Part shown: piece after piece, positions 18,146 to 25,644 of the stretch
How the letters are laid out: each line of letters begins with the position of its first letter
Numbering within the stretch: position 1 is the stretch's first letter
DNA from: Pedobacter westerhofensis
GTDB taxonomy: Bacteria > Bacteroidota > Bacteroidia > Sphingobacteriales > Sphingobacteriaceae
DNA: 64,000 nucleotides
NCBI RefSeq assembly: GCF_900182595.1
Contig: NZ_FXTN01000001.1
Location: 62,001 to 126,000, forward strand
Direction of reading: 5' to 3'
Made by a program: the position numbers and the translations under genes
The notes under the pieces: model-generated
The model's input: only the letters and a program-made list of their open reading frames with translations
Told to the model about the DNA's origin: nothing
Databases searched by the model: none

Positions 18146-18303
18146 TATTTCCGCATGTCGTACAGCGCATAAAGTAATCAACCTCCGCAAACACCTCTAC
18201 TATCAACAAAATTTGTGGTTAATAGAGGTAAGCGTGTATAACGTGCTAATCTTTTAGTAAAGGACGAACATTTTGCGTTGTAAATTTGTTCAACCCTCAT
18301 CAG

Positions 18304-18735
18304 ATGTCAGTAAAGCAAAGCATAAAGTCCAAACAGCAGTTCGATTCGGCGCTTGCCCTGGAAAAATCCGGGGATCCGCAAGGCGCACTGAAGCTTTATA
18401 GGAAATCCGTAACAACCGACCCTTCCAACTCCCATGCCTGGAACAGGCAAATGATAATTTACCGGAAGAACAGATCAAAGGAGGAGGAAGTAAAGCTGAT
18501 CAAAACCGCCATCAGCGAATACCAAAGTACCGTACAATCCCGGCAAGAGGAATGGCTGAAAGAGCACCGTCAAAAAGCAGACAGTACACGGGAACTAGCC
18601 AGCCTGCTTGGAATGCTTGAGCCGAGCGGACTTCCAAAAAAATATGATAAGATACTTGAGCAATGGCAGACCAGGCTCTACCTGCTGGAATACCGGATAA
18701 AGAATTCAAGGAAAAAGAAGAAAGCTTCCAAATAA
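18304..18735 (+). CDS. Small TPR-like protein
   Basis: About 143 residues when started at ATG 18304 (MSVKQSIKSKQQF); the extra six codons upstream would need a TTG. Residues ~10-45 form one tetratricopeptide repeat (QFDSALALEKSGDPQGALKLYRKSVTTDPSNSHAWNRQ, seen as two helices ending in the DPSN-AW signature). The remainder is a long charged helix ending in a basic tail KNSRKKKKASK. Probably a cytoplasmic protein-binding module. It is convergent with the transmembrane regulator gene, 7 bp apart. Confidence 0.7.
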   Translation: MSVKQSIKSKQQFDSALALEKSGDPQGALKLYRKSVTTDPSNSHAWNRQMIIYRKNRSKEEEVKLIKTAISEYQSTVQSRQEEWLKEHRQKADSTRELASLLGMLEPSGLPKKYDKILEQWQTRLYLLEYRIKNSRKKKKASK

Positions 18736-18742
18736 TCTGCAT

Positions 18743-19993
18743 TTAAAGATCCGTTAAGACCTCCTTATTATTACCTGATAGTGCAACGTGCCTAACCTCG
18801 CCAATGCCGTGAAACCGAAATCCCAAACCTAATATAGAAATATGCTGATCAGCAACCTGATACTTATAAGCCAGCTTGTTGTTCACTAAAATCGAGATTT
18901 GGCCGTTGCGACTGATGCAGGACAGACGTACCCACTTTGAGAGGTCAGCACCGAATGCAGAAAGATCCGTCGAGCTTCCATCTATTTCCTTTACTCCATC
19001 AAGCATGCTGAGTGAAGCAATGCAGCCCGGTGCAGATAAGGGAATCGAAATAGGAATACCGCTGGTGAATAAAATCACATTTAAGTACTGACATCTTGAT
19101 GCCCCCGTCTTATAAGTATTTTTCACTTCCGCCGAATACGAAAAGTTTAAAACAGATATCGGTTTAAAATTGCCTGTATTATAAAATGCTACAATCGGGG
19201 GTTGCGGCTCCAGCAGAACCTTATGTTTAAGTATGGTAGAAGCCGATACAGACATACCGTTTTTACTGATAAATTCATCAGGATCAAGATAAACCGGCAC
19301 CGGTTGCATGTCGATCATTCCCAGCCAGCCCCTGGTTGGAATCAGCAATGGGCTTTCTTTGACTACCTGATTTCCAATGACCAACTTGGCATGGTAAAAT
19401 CCCGGTTTGTAATAAATGGAACTGAAAAGATGTGATTTTTTTGAAACCCGGGTTCGCCTCGTGTTATCCCATGACTGCTGAATAAACACCGAATCATCCG
19501 GCGCGCTGCGGGCATCATAAGTAAAAATCACGGAGTTGGGCAGGTCCCGTGTAACCGGATGGAAGCCGAAAACATAATTTTCTACACCAACCGAACTGCC
19601 AGACGGGATGAACAGAAAAGACAAGGTAATAATGGCCACCACAGACACAGCTACAACAACAGTATAAAACTGACGGAATGATCGTGTCTTAATTATATGT
19701 TCCTCAGTGGGTTTCTTCAGATCCGTTTTCTTGCTTAAGATGCAAAATGACCGCCAGTCTTCAAATCCCGCAAACATTGCCAGGGTATCCAATGTGGTGA
19801 CGCTGGGCTGATTGTTGTAATCAACCTTACCCCACAACCTCCTGAGCGTACTTGCACTAATGGAAACCTTTGTTCTTTCCTGGATGAGGATATTTAGTCT
19901 CTCAAAGTCCTTACTTGGCCAGTTTGCCGAATCACCCCAGCCTAGCTGATCTTCGATAAGTGATAATAAATGGATGAGGACATCATTTTTCAT
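18743..19993 (-). CDS. Transmembrane one-component regulator with N-terminal DNA-binding-like domain
   Basis: 416 residues. Residues 1-88 form a small helical domain (FERLNILIQERTKVSISAST, LRRLWGKV, then TLDTLAMFAGFEDWRSF) that recurs in many Bacteroidota membrane proteins and looks like a helix-turn-helix unit. A single membrane helix follows (residues ~108-129), then a periplasmic part rich in beta strands: a PKD-like segment and a LamG/concanavalin-like end (VLNFSYSAEVKN...WVRLSCISRNGQISILVNNK). The layout suggests a membrane-tethered transcription factor sensing a periplasmic ligand. It is divergent from the LamG-like exported protein gene, its likely target. Confidence 0.6.
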   Translation of the reverse strand: MKNDVLIHLLSLIEDQLGWGDSANWPSKDFERLNILIQERTKVSISASTLRRLWGKVDYNNQPSVTTLDTLAMFAGFEDWRSFCILSKKTDLKKPTEEHIIKTRSFRQFYTVVVAVSVVAIITLSFLFIPSGSSVGVENYVFGFHPVTRDLPNSVIFTYDARSAPDDSVFIQQSWDNTRRTRVSKKSHLFSSIYYKPGFYHAKLVIGNQVVKESPLLIPTRGWLGMIDMQPVPVYLDPDEFISKNGMSVSASTILKHKVLLEPQPPIVAFYNTGNFKPISVLNFSYSAEVKNTYKTGASRCQYLNVILFTSGIPISIPLSAPGCIASLSMLDGVKEIDGSSTDLSAFGADLSKWVRLSCISRNGQISILVNNKLAYKYQVADQHISILGLGFRFHGIGEVRHVALSGNNKEVLTDL

Positions 19994-20184
19994 GTAATCA
20001 ATAATACCAAAGATAGCTAAATCACATCAAAGTTTATTTGATCTGTATTTACTAAAATCACTAATAATCAATGTGATATAAAATGAAACAAATTGAAATG
20101 GAAATGAATTGCCGGCTAACAGGACTTCCTGTATCCTTGCAGCCTGAAAAAACTTAAACCAGGATACAAAGACATTACCAAATC

Positions 20185-21372
20185 ATGAAAAACAAACTCT
20201 TTAAATTTCCCTTGCTGGCATGTAGCATACTTAGCCTGGTTCTTTTTTGTCTTACGGCATTTGCACAGCAAAACACCCTAAAAGGAAAAGTTATCAATAT
20301 TCCATTTGTACCCGGGCATTGGGACAATACTTCGGCAAAAGCGGAATTTATCACTTATAAAGGCGTAAAAGCAATAAAGATGATGCCCAACGGCGGACAG
20401 ATCAATTTGAAAGACCTGATATTTACTAATGGAACAATTGAATTTGACACGGAGCCAATCGATGCGGAAACAAGAGGCTTTGGCCCGATAGGAATATACT
20501 TTCGCCAGCAGAGTGCAAAGGAAAGTGAGTACCTGTACCTGCGCACAAAAAAGGACGACAGCAAGCGGGACAATGACGATATTCAATACGCACCAGTGGT
20601 AAACGGTGTATTGCTCTTTAACATGATGTCTGCATACGATGGTCCTGCGCCTATACATAACCAGGAATGGAACCATGTAAAGCTGGTAGTTTCGGGTATG
20701 CAAATGCGCGTCTACGTAAACAATATGAATGAGCCTGTTTTGGAAATCCCACGACTGGAATGCAACAGTCAGAGCGGAACGATTGGCTTTGAGGGACTTG
20801 CCTATTTTTCAAATCTCACAATCAGGCCGGATGCGGTAGAACATTTATCTCCTGCTGAAGGGATAGATCCTACAAAACATGATATGTATTATATCCGGCA
20901 ATGGGATATTACTGCGGCTAAGATCATGGGCCCGGGAAGACAATTAACAACTGCTGATCTGCCCAAAGATTCTACACAGTGGACCAGGATCAATGCTGAA
21001 AGACTCGGTGTGGTCAACCTGTCCCGAAAATTTGGTGCAAGTGATACGGGTCGTTATGTTTGGCTAAAAACCACCATCAGTTCAACGAAAGATCAGATGG
21101 TACAAATGCAGCTTGGCTTTTGTGATGAAGTGTATGTATTTGTAAATAACAAGTTAGTTGATGCGGATAAAAATCAATTTGGCCAGCCCCTCGCCAAATT
21201 TCCTGATGGTTGTTTGAATATTGACAACTCCCTGGTAAATATCCCGCTTAAAATGGGATCCAATACCGTATTGATTGGAGTTGTCAATAATTTTTACAGC
21301 TGGGGCATCGTTGCCCGGCTGCGAAATCTAAATGGGATTACCCTTCCAGCCAGTCCATCACAAGTGTTGTAA
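20185..21372 (+). CDS. Exported LamG/concanavalin-like protein
   Basis: 395 residues with signal peptide (LLACSILSLVLFCLTAFAQ). Residues ~30-215 form a concanavalin-like jelly roll (GTIEFDTEPID, GIYFRQQS, EWNHVKLVVSGMQMRVYVNN, GTIGFEGLAYFSNLTIRP), as in 3-keto-disaccharide hydrolase/DUF1080-like and LamG proteins. A second beta domain follows (YVWLKTTISSTKDQMVQMQLG...VFVNNKLVD). No catalytic residues could be assigned. The last nine codons (TLPASPSQV-L) are read from the antisense strand of a hydrolase-gene relic, so the native C-terminus may have been replaced. Confidence 0.65.
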   Translation: MKNKLFKFPLLACSILSLVLFCLTAFAQQNTLKGKVINIPFVPGHWDNTSAKAEFITYKGVKAIKMMPNGGQINLKDLIFTNGTIEFDTEPIDAETRGFGPIGIYFRQQSAKESEYLYLRTKKDDSKRDNDDIQYAPVVNGVLLFNMMSAYDGPAPIHNQEWNHVKLVVSGMQMRVYVNNMNEPVLEIPRLECNSQSGTIGFEGLAYFSNLTIRPDAVEHLSPAEGIDPTKHDMYYIRQWDITAAKIMGPGRQLTTADLPKDSTQWTRINAERLGVVNLSRKFGASDTGRYVWLKTTISSTKDQMVQMQLGFCDEVYVFVNNKLVDADKNQFGQPLAKFPDGCLNIDNSLVNIPLKMGSNTVLIGVVNNFYSWGIVARLRNLNGITLPASPSQVL

Positions 21373-21433
21373 TAAATCAGATGCACCAACATGACAGTGT
21401 TCCTGTGCAGAGTATTCCTTTGTCAACTTTATA
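21341..21433 (-). pseudogene. Relic of the 3' end of an alpha/beta hydrolase gene
   Basis: This stretch matches 21985-22078, the end of the hydrolase gene 0.65 kb away, with about 11 mismatches and one gap over ~93 bp and in the same orientation. Read leftward it still encodes IKLTKEYSAQEHCHVGAS, the counterpart of IKLTKKDSAQEHCHVGAT with the catalytic-histidine motif, before the frame breaks. Homology is not visible beyond ~21435. It is a leftover of a tandem duplicate or of an earlier recombination. Confidence 0.85.
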
Positions 21434-21601
21434 TTCCTGTTCGGCATAAACATCCTTGATTCCATATGTTTTTACAACCTCCGGCAATGTAGAGACAGCT
21501 GGCTAATGGTGCTATACCCAACGGGATTTGTTTGTAAAAAACACAACAAGTTAATTCCTCGAGTCCGGTAGGATAACATTCTCCGGACTTGAGGAAGTAG
21601 G

Positions 21602-21925
21602 CTATTTTGTGCTGACGTCGTTCAAAGGCACATAAAACATTGTGGTAGTAGGAGTATAAATCCCAAGCGTAATTACCCCAAGAAGACCGTCAACAAAAGT
21701 CATCTGGCTTTTGGTAACATAATCTTTTCTATCACCAATATATTTTTTCGCTTCCCAGCCCGAGTTTAAAGGAATAAGTCCATCTATCAACGCATGGTTT
21801 TTTTTACTGTTCACCTTAACAACTGGAGAATCTACAGTTAATGAACCGTGTGCAATCTTTGCAGTGTAGCACGATGATATTGAGATGGTTGCACATAGGC
21901 AACCGAAAAGTACAAGTTTTTTCAT
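21602..21925 (-). CDS. Bor-family lipoprotein
   Basis: 107 residues; signal peptide with lipobox ISSC at residue ~19, so an anchored lipoprotein. The C-terminal segment QMTFVDGLLGVITLGIYTPTTTMFYV corresponds to the conserved TFVNGLLGFITLGIYTP motif of lambda Bor / Iss-like lipoproteins. In enterobacteria Bor is linked to serum resistance; in free-living Bacteroidota the role is not known. Spaced 35 bp from the upstream hydrolase gene on the same strand, so possibly in the same transcript. Confidence 0.8.
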   Translation of the reverse strand: MKKLVLFGCLCATISISSCYTAKIAHGSLTVDSPVVKVNSKKNHALIDGLIPLNSGWEAKKYIGDRKDYVTKSQMTFVDGLLGVITLGIYTPTTTMFYVPLNDVSTK

Positions 21926-21960
21926 AATTAGTTTTTTTTAAAATATTAGCGATCACTATA

Positions 21961-23157
21961 TTAATTGAGTACGGGAAGCCCTAACTCTTCCAGCCAGTCC
22001 ATCACAACTGTTGTAATAAAATCAGTTGCGCCAACATGACAGTGTTCCTGCGCGGAGTCTTTTTTTGTTAACTTTATGTAAGTTGCTTTATTACCTAAAG
22101 CATCTGCTAACAACTGGGGCTGGCCAAAGAAGAAATGATCCTGCTCCGCTTCGCACACGAGTACAGGGCACTGGATATTTTTTGCAATTCCCTTAATGCT
22201 CATTGGGCGGGTCATTGTCATTAATTCGTACGGCGAATCAGTATGAAAAGACCAGCAGCCCTGTTCTACGCCCCATCTTAAACTGGTGCTTTCCTGCATT
22301 GCTTTTTTGATGATCTCATCAAAGGCTTTCTTGTTGCCATCGTTCAGCAATTGCATTAATGCGGGAGGTAATGTCCTGGTGAAAGTGCTGAAGATATCAA
22401 ATACACCATCCACACATACCACAGCAGACAGGCGATGTTCGAAAGCCGCAGCCCTGGGAACTAAAAAGCCACCGAAAGAATATCCTATTAAGGTAATCTT
22501 GCCACTGTCAATAGCACTATGGCTTTCACAATAATCGATCAAAGGACTTACAACTTTTTCCCACTCATTGATAAAGCCGAGCTGCTGGTTGCGCACCACA
22601 GCAGGTTGTCCGGGACCTTCAAAGGTGATTACATTGAACCCTCTTTCCAATGCACCGAAGCCAAATACATGCAGCATTTCTTCCTGGCTGCCGTCATAGC
22701 CGTTGCACATTAAAATTGCAGGACGCGGTTCGCCGGTCTTGCTGGCCCGGTACAGGATAGCAGGAATTGTGAATTCACCATTATTAAGCTCTATCCTTTC
22801 AGCGGGGATATCAAGCAAAGAAATAGCGAGGTCAAAGCAGGCAGTCTGCTGTGCCCACATTTCATTAATACGCGGGTCAGCCGGGTTGCCATGCAGGAAG
22901 AAATCAGCAGCCCGGTAATAATTTGAGGCACGAAATAACGCATTTCTTGCTGATACGGGATGGCGCGTATTGCTCACACCTGCATGGACATGCCTGGCAA
23001 GCTTATTAAATTCTTGATACCAGCTTTCAAAATCGCCCGGAATTATTTTATCTGCAACTTCAAGAACTTCGCCAACATCTGCGCCAAAGCTGCGGCTTGT
23101 ACCCAGTACTCTTAGTATTTCATAGTGAAATGTTTCATTTGTGCTTAGTGGTTTCAT
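21961..23157 (-). CDS. FrsA/DUF1100-like alpha/beta hydrolase
   Basis: 398 residues with an N-terminal helical lid region and a C-terminal alpha/beta-hydrolase fold. The nucleophile is Ser227 in GYSFGG, the acid Asp340 in EAEQDHFF, and the base a histidine of EHCHVGA (372 or 374). The oxyanion region is CNGYDGSQEE. This is the arrangement of the 2,6-dihydropseudooxynicotine-hydrolase / FrsA group, cytoplasmic C-C or ester hydrolases. It starts 8 bp after the upstream exported hydrolase gene, so both are cotranscribed. A degenerate copy of its 3' end lies at 21341-21433. Confidence 0.85.
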   Translation of the reverse strand: MKPLSTNETFHYEILRVLGTSRSFGADVGEVLEVADKIIPGDFESWYQEFNKLARHVHAGVSNTRHPVSARNALFRASNYYRAADFFLHGNPADPRINEMWAQQTACFDLAISLLDIPAERIELNNGEFTIPAILYRASKTGEPRPAILMCNGYDGSQEEMLHVFGFGALERGFNVITFEGPGQPAVVRNQQLGFINEWEKVVSPLIDYCESHSAIDSGKITLIGYSFGGFLVPRAAAFEHRLSAVVCVDGVFDIFSTFTRTLPPALMQLLNDGNKKAFDEIIKKAMQESTSLRWGVEQGCWSFHTDSPYELMTMTRPMSIKGIAKNIQCPVLVCEAEQDHFFFGQPQLLADALGNKATYIKLTKKDSAQEHCHVGATDFITTVVMDWLEELGLPVLN

Positions 23158-23165
23158 AATTAAAT

Positions 23166-23948
23166 TTAGTAGCTATAATTTGCAGCGTCTATAATGAGTT
23201 GTGCGGTTTCTTTTGGGTGCGAAACATAACTTGAATGACTGCCACCATTAATTTCAATAACTTTTATGCTTTTAGCACGCTTTGCGTAAAATCTTTCGAG
23301 GTCAGGGTTGATGATCCTGTCTGCGCTACCTACCAGATACCAGCTTGGTTTAAATTTCCATGCAGGCCTCTGTATCACAGCCGCAAAAACCTTATCGGCG
23401 GTCGGAACCTGAGAATTAGCCATAAAACTGGCTTTTTCCAAAGGTACGCCTCCGGCGAATTCTTCGGCAAATTTAGCAGGCTCAATATGATCAAACCCGT
23501 CAGCTCCTTTAATGGTAAACTTATTTGCAGGTGGATAGGTTTTCAGCAGGTCTGCCCTGCGCTCACTTGAATCAGGGGCATGTGCCGTGATATAAACCAA
23601 TCCGGCAACTTTTGGATGATTACCTGCAGCAGAAATAATCACACCGCCATAGCTGTGGCCTACAAGAATGCAGGGGCCATCCTGTTGACTGATTGCTTTT
23701 TCTACGCTGAGCAGATCTTCATCAAAATCACGTAAAGAATGCTGCGTAACTGTAACTCTGTATCCTTTTTCAGTTAGTATACGGTATACACCTTCCCATC
23801 CGGACCCATCTACAAAAGCACCGTGGACTAAAACAATATTTTTTATCGGCATATCGTTTTTCTGAGCCTGAGCGCTGGCGACATCATAAGTACTGATAAT
23901 GGCTAAAATTATTATGAATACCTTCTTTAAATAAGATTGATTGATCAT
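23166..23948 (-). CDS. Exported alpha/beta hydrolase (EstC/salicylate-esterase-like)
   Basis: 260 residues; N-terminal signal peptide (VFIIILAIISTYDVASAQA). The core begins NIVLVHGAFVDGSGWEGVY, the HG oxyanion motif of the esterase/hydroxynitrile-lyase-like group; nucleophile Ser99 in VGHSYGG, acid in GSADRIINP, base His in NGGSHSSYVSHP. Likely a periplasmic esterase of small substrates. A Crp-type dyad lies ~80 bp upstream of its start inside the end of the neighbouring Crp/Fnr gene, suggesting direct control by that regulator. Confidence 0.85.
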   Translation of the reverse strand: MINQSYLKKVFIIILAIISTYDVASAQAQKNDMPIKNIVLVHGAFVDGSGWEGVYRILTEKGYRVTVTQHSLRDFDEDLLSVEKAISQQDGPCILVGHSYGGVIISAAGNHPKVAGLVYITAHAPDSSERRADLLKTYPPANKFTIKGADGFDHIEPAKFAEEFAGGVPLEKASFMANSQVPTADKVFAAVIQRPAWKFKPSWYLVGSADRIINPDLERFYAKRAKSIKVIEINGGSHSSYVSHPKETAQLIIDAANYSY

Positions 23949-24021
23949 TTTCTGTTGTTTAATTGATGTTTTTATTTGATATTTTAAATAGTTCGCTGCA
24001 AAGTTCAGTTTAAAACCCAGG

Positions 24022-24597
24022 CTATTTATTGACGTATGTTAAGAGTTTAATACGGCTCAATGACTCTGGTTTAACACCTATAAAGGAGGCGATATGGTAT
24101 TGGGATACCCGCTGCTCTATTCCCGGATATAGTAATGACATACGTTCTAAACGAACTGTAGCAGGGTAATTCAAAAAAAACATCTCCCGTTTGCATTTCC
24201 TTATAAAGTAAAAATCAGAAATGTATTTGCTTAGTTTAAGAAAGGCGTTGTCATTTTTAATTAAGCAATGTAGTTTTTCATAGCTGATACAGTTTATTGA
24301 ACATTCAGTTAAGGCCTCTATATTGCAGTCGCTGGGCATTTGCGTTAAAAAGCTGTCATAAGCACTCGCGATGTCGTTTTCAAAATAAAAATCGTTATTA
24401 TACTGACCATTATCATGATTAACATAAGATCTTAATACACCTGAGGAAACAAAGCCGATGAAATTACAAACGGACCCTTCGCGTAGCAGGTGATCCTTCT
24501 TTTTTATCTTTTTTAATTTTAACTGCGAGGTAAACTTCTCAAAATGATTTACATCCATTTTAAGATCTTCGGTGAACAACTTTAATAGGGATTTCAT
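24022..24597 (-). CDS. Crp/Fnr-family transcriptional regulator
   Basis: 191 residues: cyclic-nucleotide-binding-like jelly roll (about 1-120; LREGSVCNFIGFVSSGVLRSY) and a C-terminal winged helix with YHIASFIGVKPESLSRI as recognition helix. No conserved cAMP phosphate-binding loop (no GExxG-RSA), as usual for this Bacteroidota subgroup. The C-terminus is odd: instead of SRIRK-type endings it reads LSRIKLLTYVNK, because the last codons coincide with the 18-bp dyad found upstream of four genes here. It lies directly upstream of the two hydrolase genes on the same strand. Confidence 0.88.
   Translation of the reverse strand: MKSLLKLFTEDLKMDVNHFEKFTSQLKLKKIKKKDHLLREGSVCNFIGFVSSGVLRSYVNHDNGQYNNDFYFENDIASAYDSFLTQMPSDCNIEALTECSINCISYEKLHCLIKNDNAFLKLSKYISDFYFIRKCKREMFFLNYPATVRLERMSLLYPGIEQRVSQYHIASFIGVKPESLSRIKLLTYVNK
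24027..24044. promoter_or_regulatory. Putative Crp/Fnr operator, copy 1
   Basis: TATTGAC-GTAT-GTTAAGA, two 7-bp arms around 4 bp; read on the other strand TCTTAAC-ATAC-GTCAATA. It lies within the last codons of the regulator gene and ~80 bp upstream of the exported hydrolase start. The same pattern recurs at 25576, 29630 and 30430. Confidence 0.5.
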
Positions 24598-24769
24598 AAA
24601 TATGTATTCGCTTCAGGTAAATTAATGGCCAAATTGCCAAATGCGTAATGGAGATATATAGTTGTTCCTTGATTATAGATCAGACAAAGGCCGGGCATAC
24701 GCTACACCCTTTTGTTGTTGTATAGCGTTTGCCGCAGTCCGTCAGATACTATTGCGGAAAGCATATAAT

Positions 24770-25432
24770 TTACTTGATACTATAACTGATCAATTCTGAT
24801 TTACTGAGCACCGTACCATCCTGAGCAGTATATATTGCTATTATGCCTATGTTTTTTGCCACGTAAAAATCAAAAGTTAATATGGTAGTATATACCTTGT
24901 TATTTAATGCCTGGAGTTCTAGTTTTGAGTGAATCACATCCTGATAGGTTTTGCCACGTATGGTCTTTGCGATGTTCTTCTCGGTGATGGTACCTTTTAT
25001 TTGAGTTGCACCAGAGCCCATAAAGGTTATGGGTGCAATCCAGTTACTATTGAGAGAGGTTTCCTCGCTGAGGTAAGGGAGTTCAAGCGTGTTATTGTCC
25101 GTATCTACAGTGTAGTTATAATACAGATGATCTTTGATGCAAAGGTAGTCTTCCTCAGTTTCCCTGCCAGTCACCGATGTAAGTTGATGGAATGTTTTAT
25201 TATTTAATAATTTGGTACCAGCAGTCATTGTATTCACTGTGGTATCTGCAACAGGATCGCCAGGCTTGTCTGCAACGAGATAATCATTATGATAATTCCA
25301 GGTAGAGCCGGGGGTAAATGACTGATAGGCACCCGAATCCGAAATATCATCCGGTTTGTCGTTATTGCTTTTTTTGCATGCGCTGAACAGTATGATCACT
25401 GCTGATAGAAGAGATAGAATGTAATTTTTCAT
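24770..25432 (-). CDS. Lipoprotein, hypothetical
   Basis: 220 residues; lipoprotein signal with lipobox LFSAC followed by KKSNNDKPDD, the typical charged linker of Bacteroidota outer-surface lipoproteins. The rest is predicted all-beta (STWNYHNDYLV, LTYDFYVAK-like strands; TILTFDFYVAKNIGIIAIY near the end) and resembles many unnamed lipocalin-sized lipoproteins. No function can be assigned. A Crp-type dyad lies ~145 bp upstream (25576-25593). Confidence 0.7.
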   Translation of the reverse strand: MKNYILSLLSAVIILFSACKKSNNDKPDDISDSGAYQSFTPGSTWNYHNDYLVADKPGDPVADTTVNTMTAGTKLLNNKTFHQLTSVTGRETEEDYLCIKDHLYYNYTVDTDNNTLELPYLSEETSLNSNWIAPITFMGSGATQIKGTITEKNIAKTIRGKTYQDVIHSKLELQALNNKVYTTILTFDFYVAKNIGIIAIYTAQDGTVLSKSELISYSIK

Positions 25433-25575
25433 AGGGTTAGACCTGTGGCCGGGTTAAATAATTGGTTGCTAATTAAGGTGAATGAGACCGCAATGTTGCC
25501 TTTATAAGAACTTACGCAGACGTCAATGCTGATCGGAAACTTAAGCACGAATGTCTGGTTAAGCCTGCCGTTTTT

Positions 25576-25593
25576 AATTGATGTATGTTAAGA
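25576..25593. promoter_or_regulatory. Putative Crp/Fnr operator, copy 2
   Basis: AATTGAT-GTAT-GTTAAGA; the right arm is identical to copy 1, the left arm is weaker. Read leftward the region gives KLLTYIN-stop, like the tail of the Crp/Fnr protein at 24022, so it could alternatively be the remnant of a duplicated regulator gene end. It sits in the spacer upstream of the lipoprotein gene. Confidence 0.42.
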
Positions 25594-25644
25594 GTTTAGG
25601 TGGTTCAGCGTCTAAAAGCAGCTGACAAGAGGAAACAGCAATTG

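Noticed and set aside
18150..18175. MRCTTCGNRF, a zinc-ribbon-like start on the minus strand
   Set aside because: It shifts into stops within 21 codons and overlaps the Fic-leader-like relic in a different phase; two CxxC cysteines alone are not enough.
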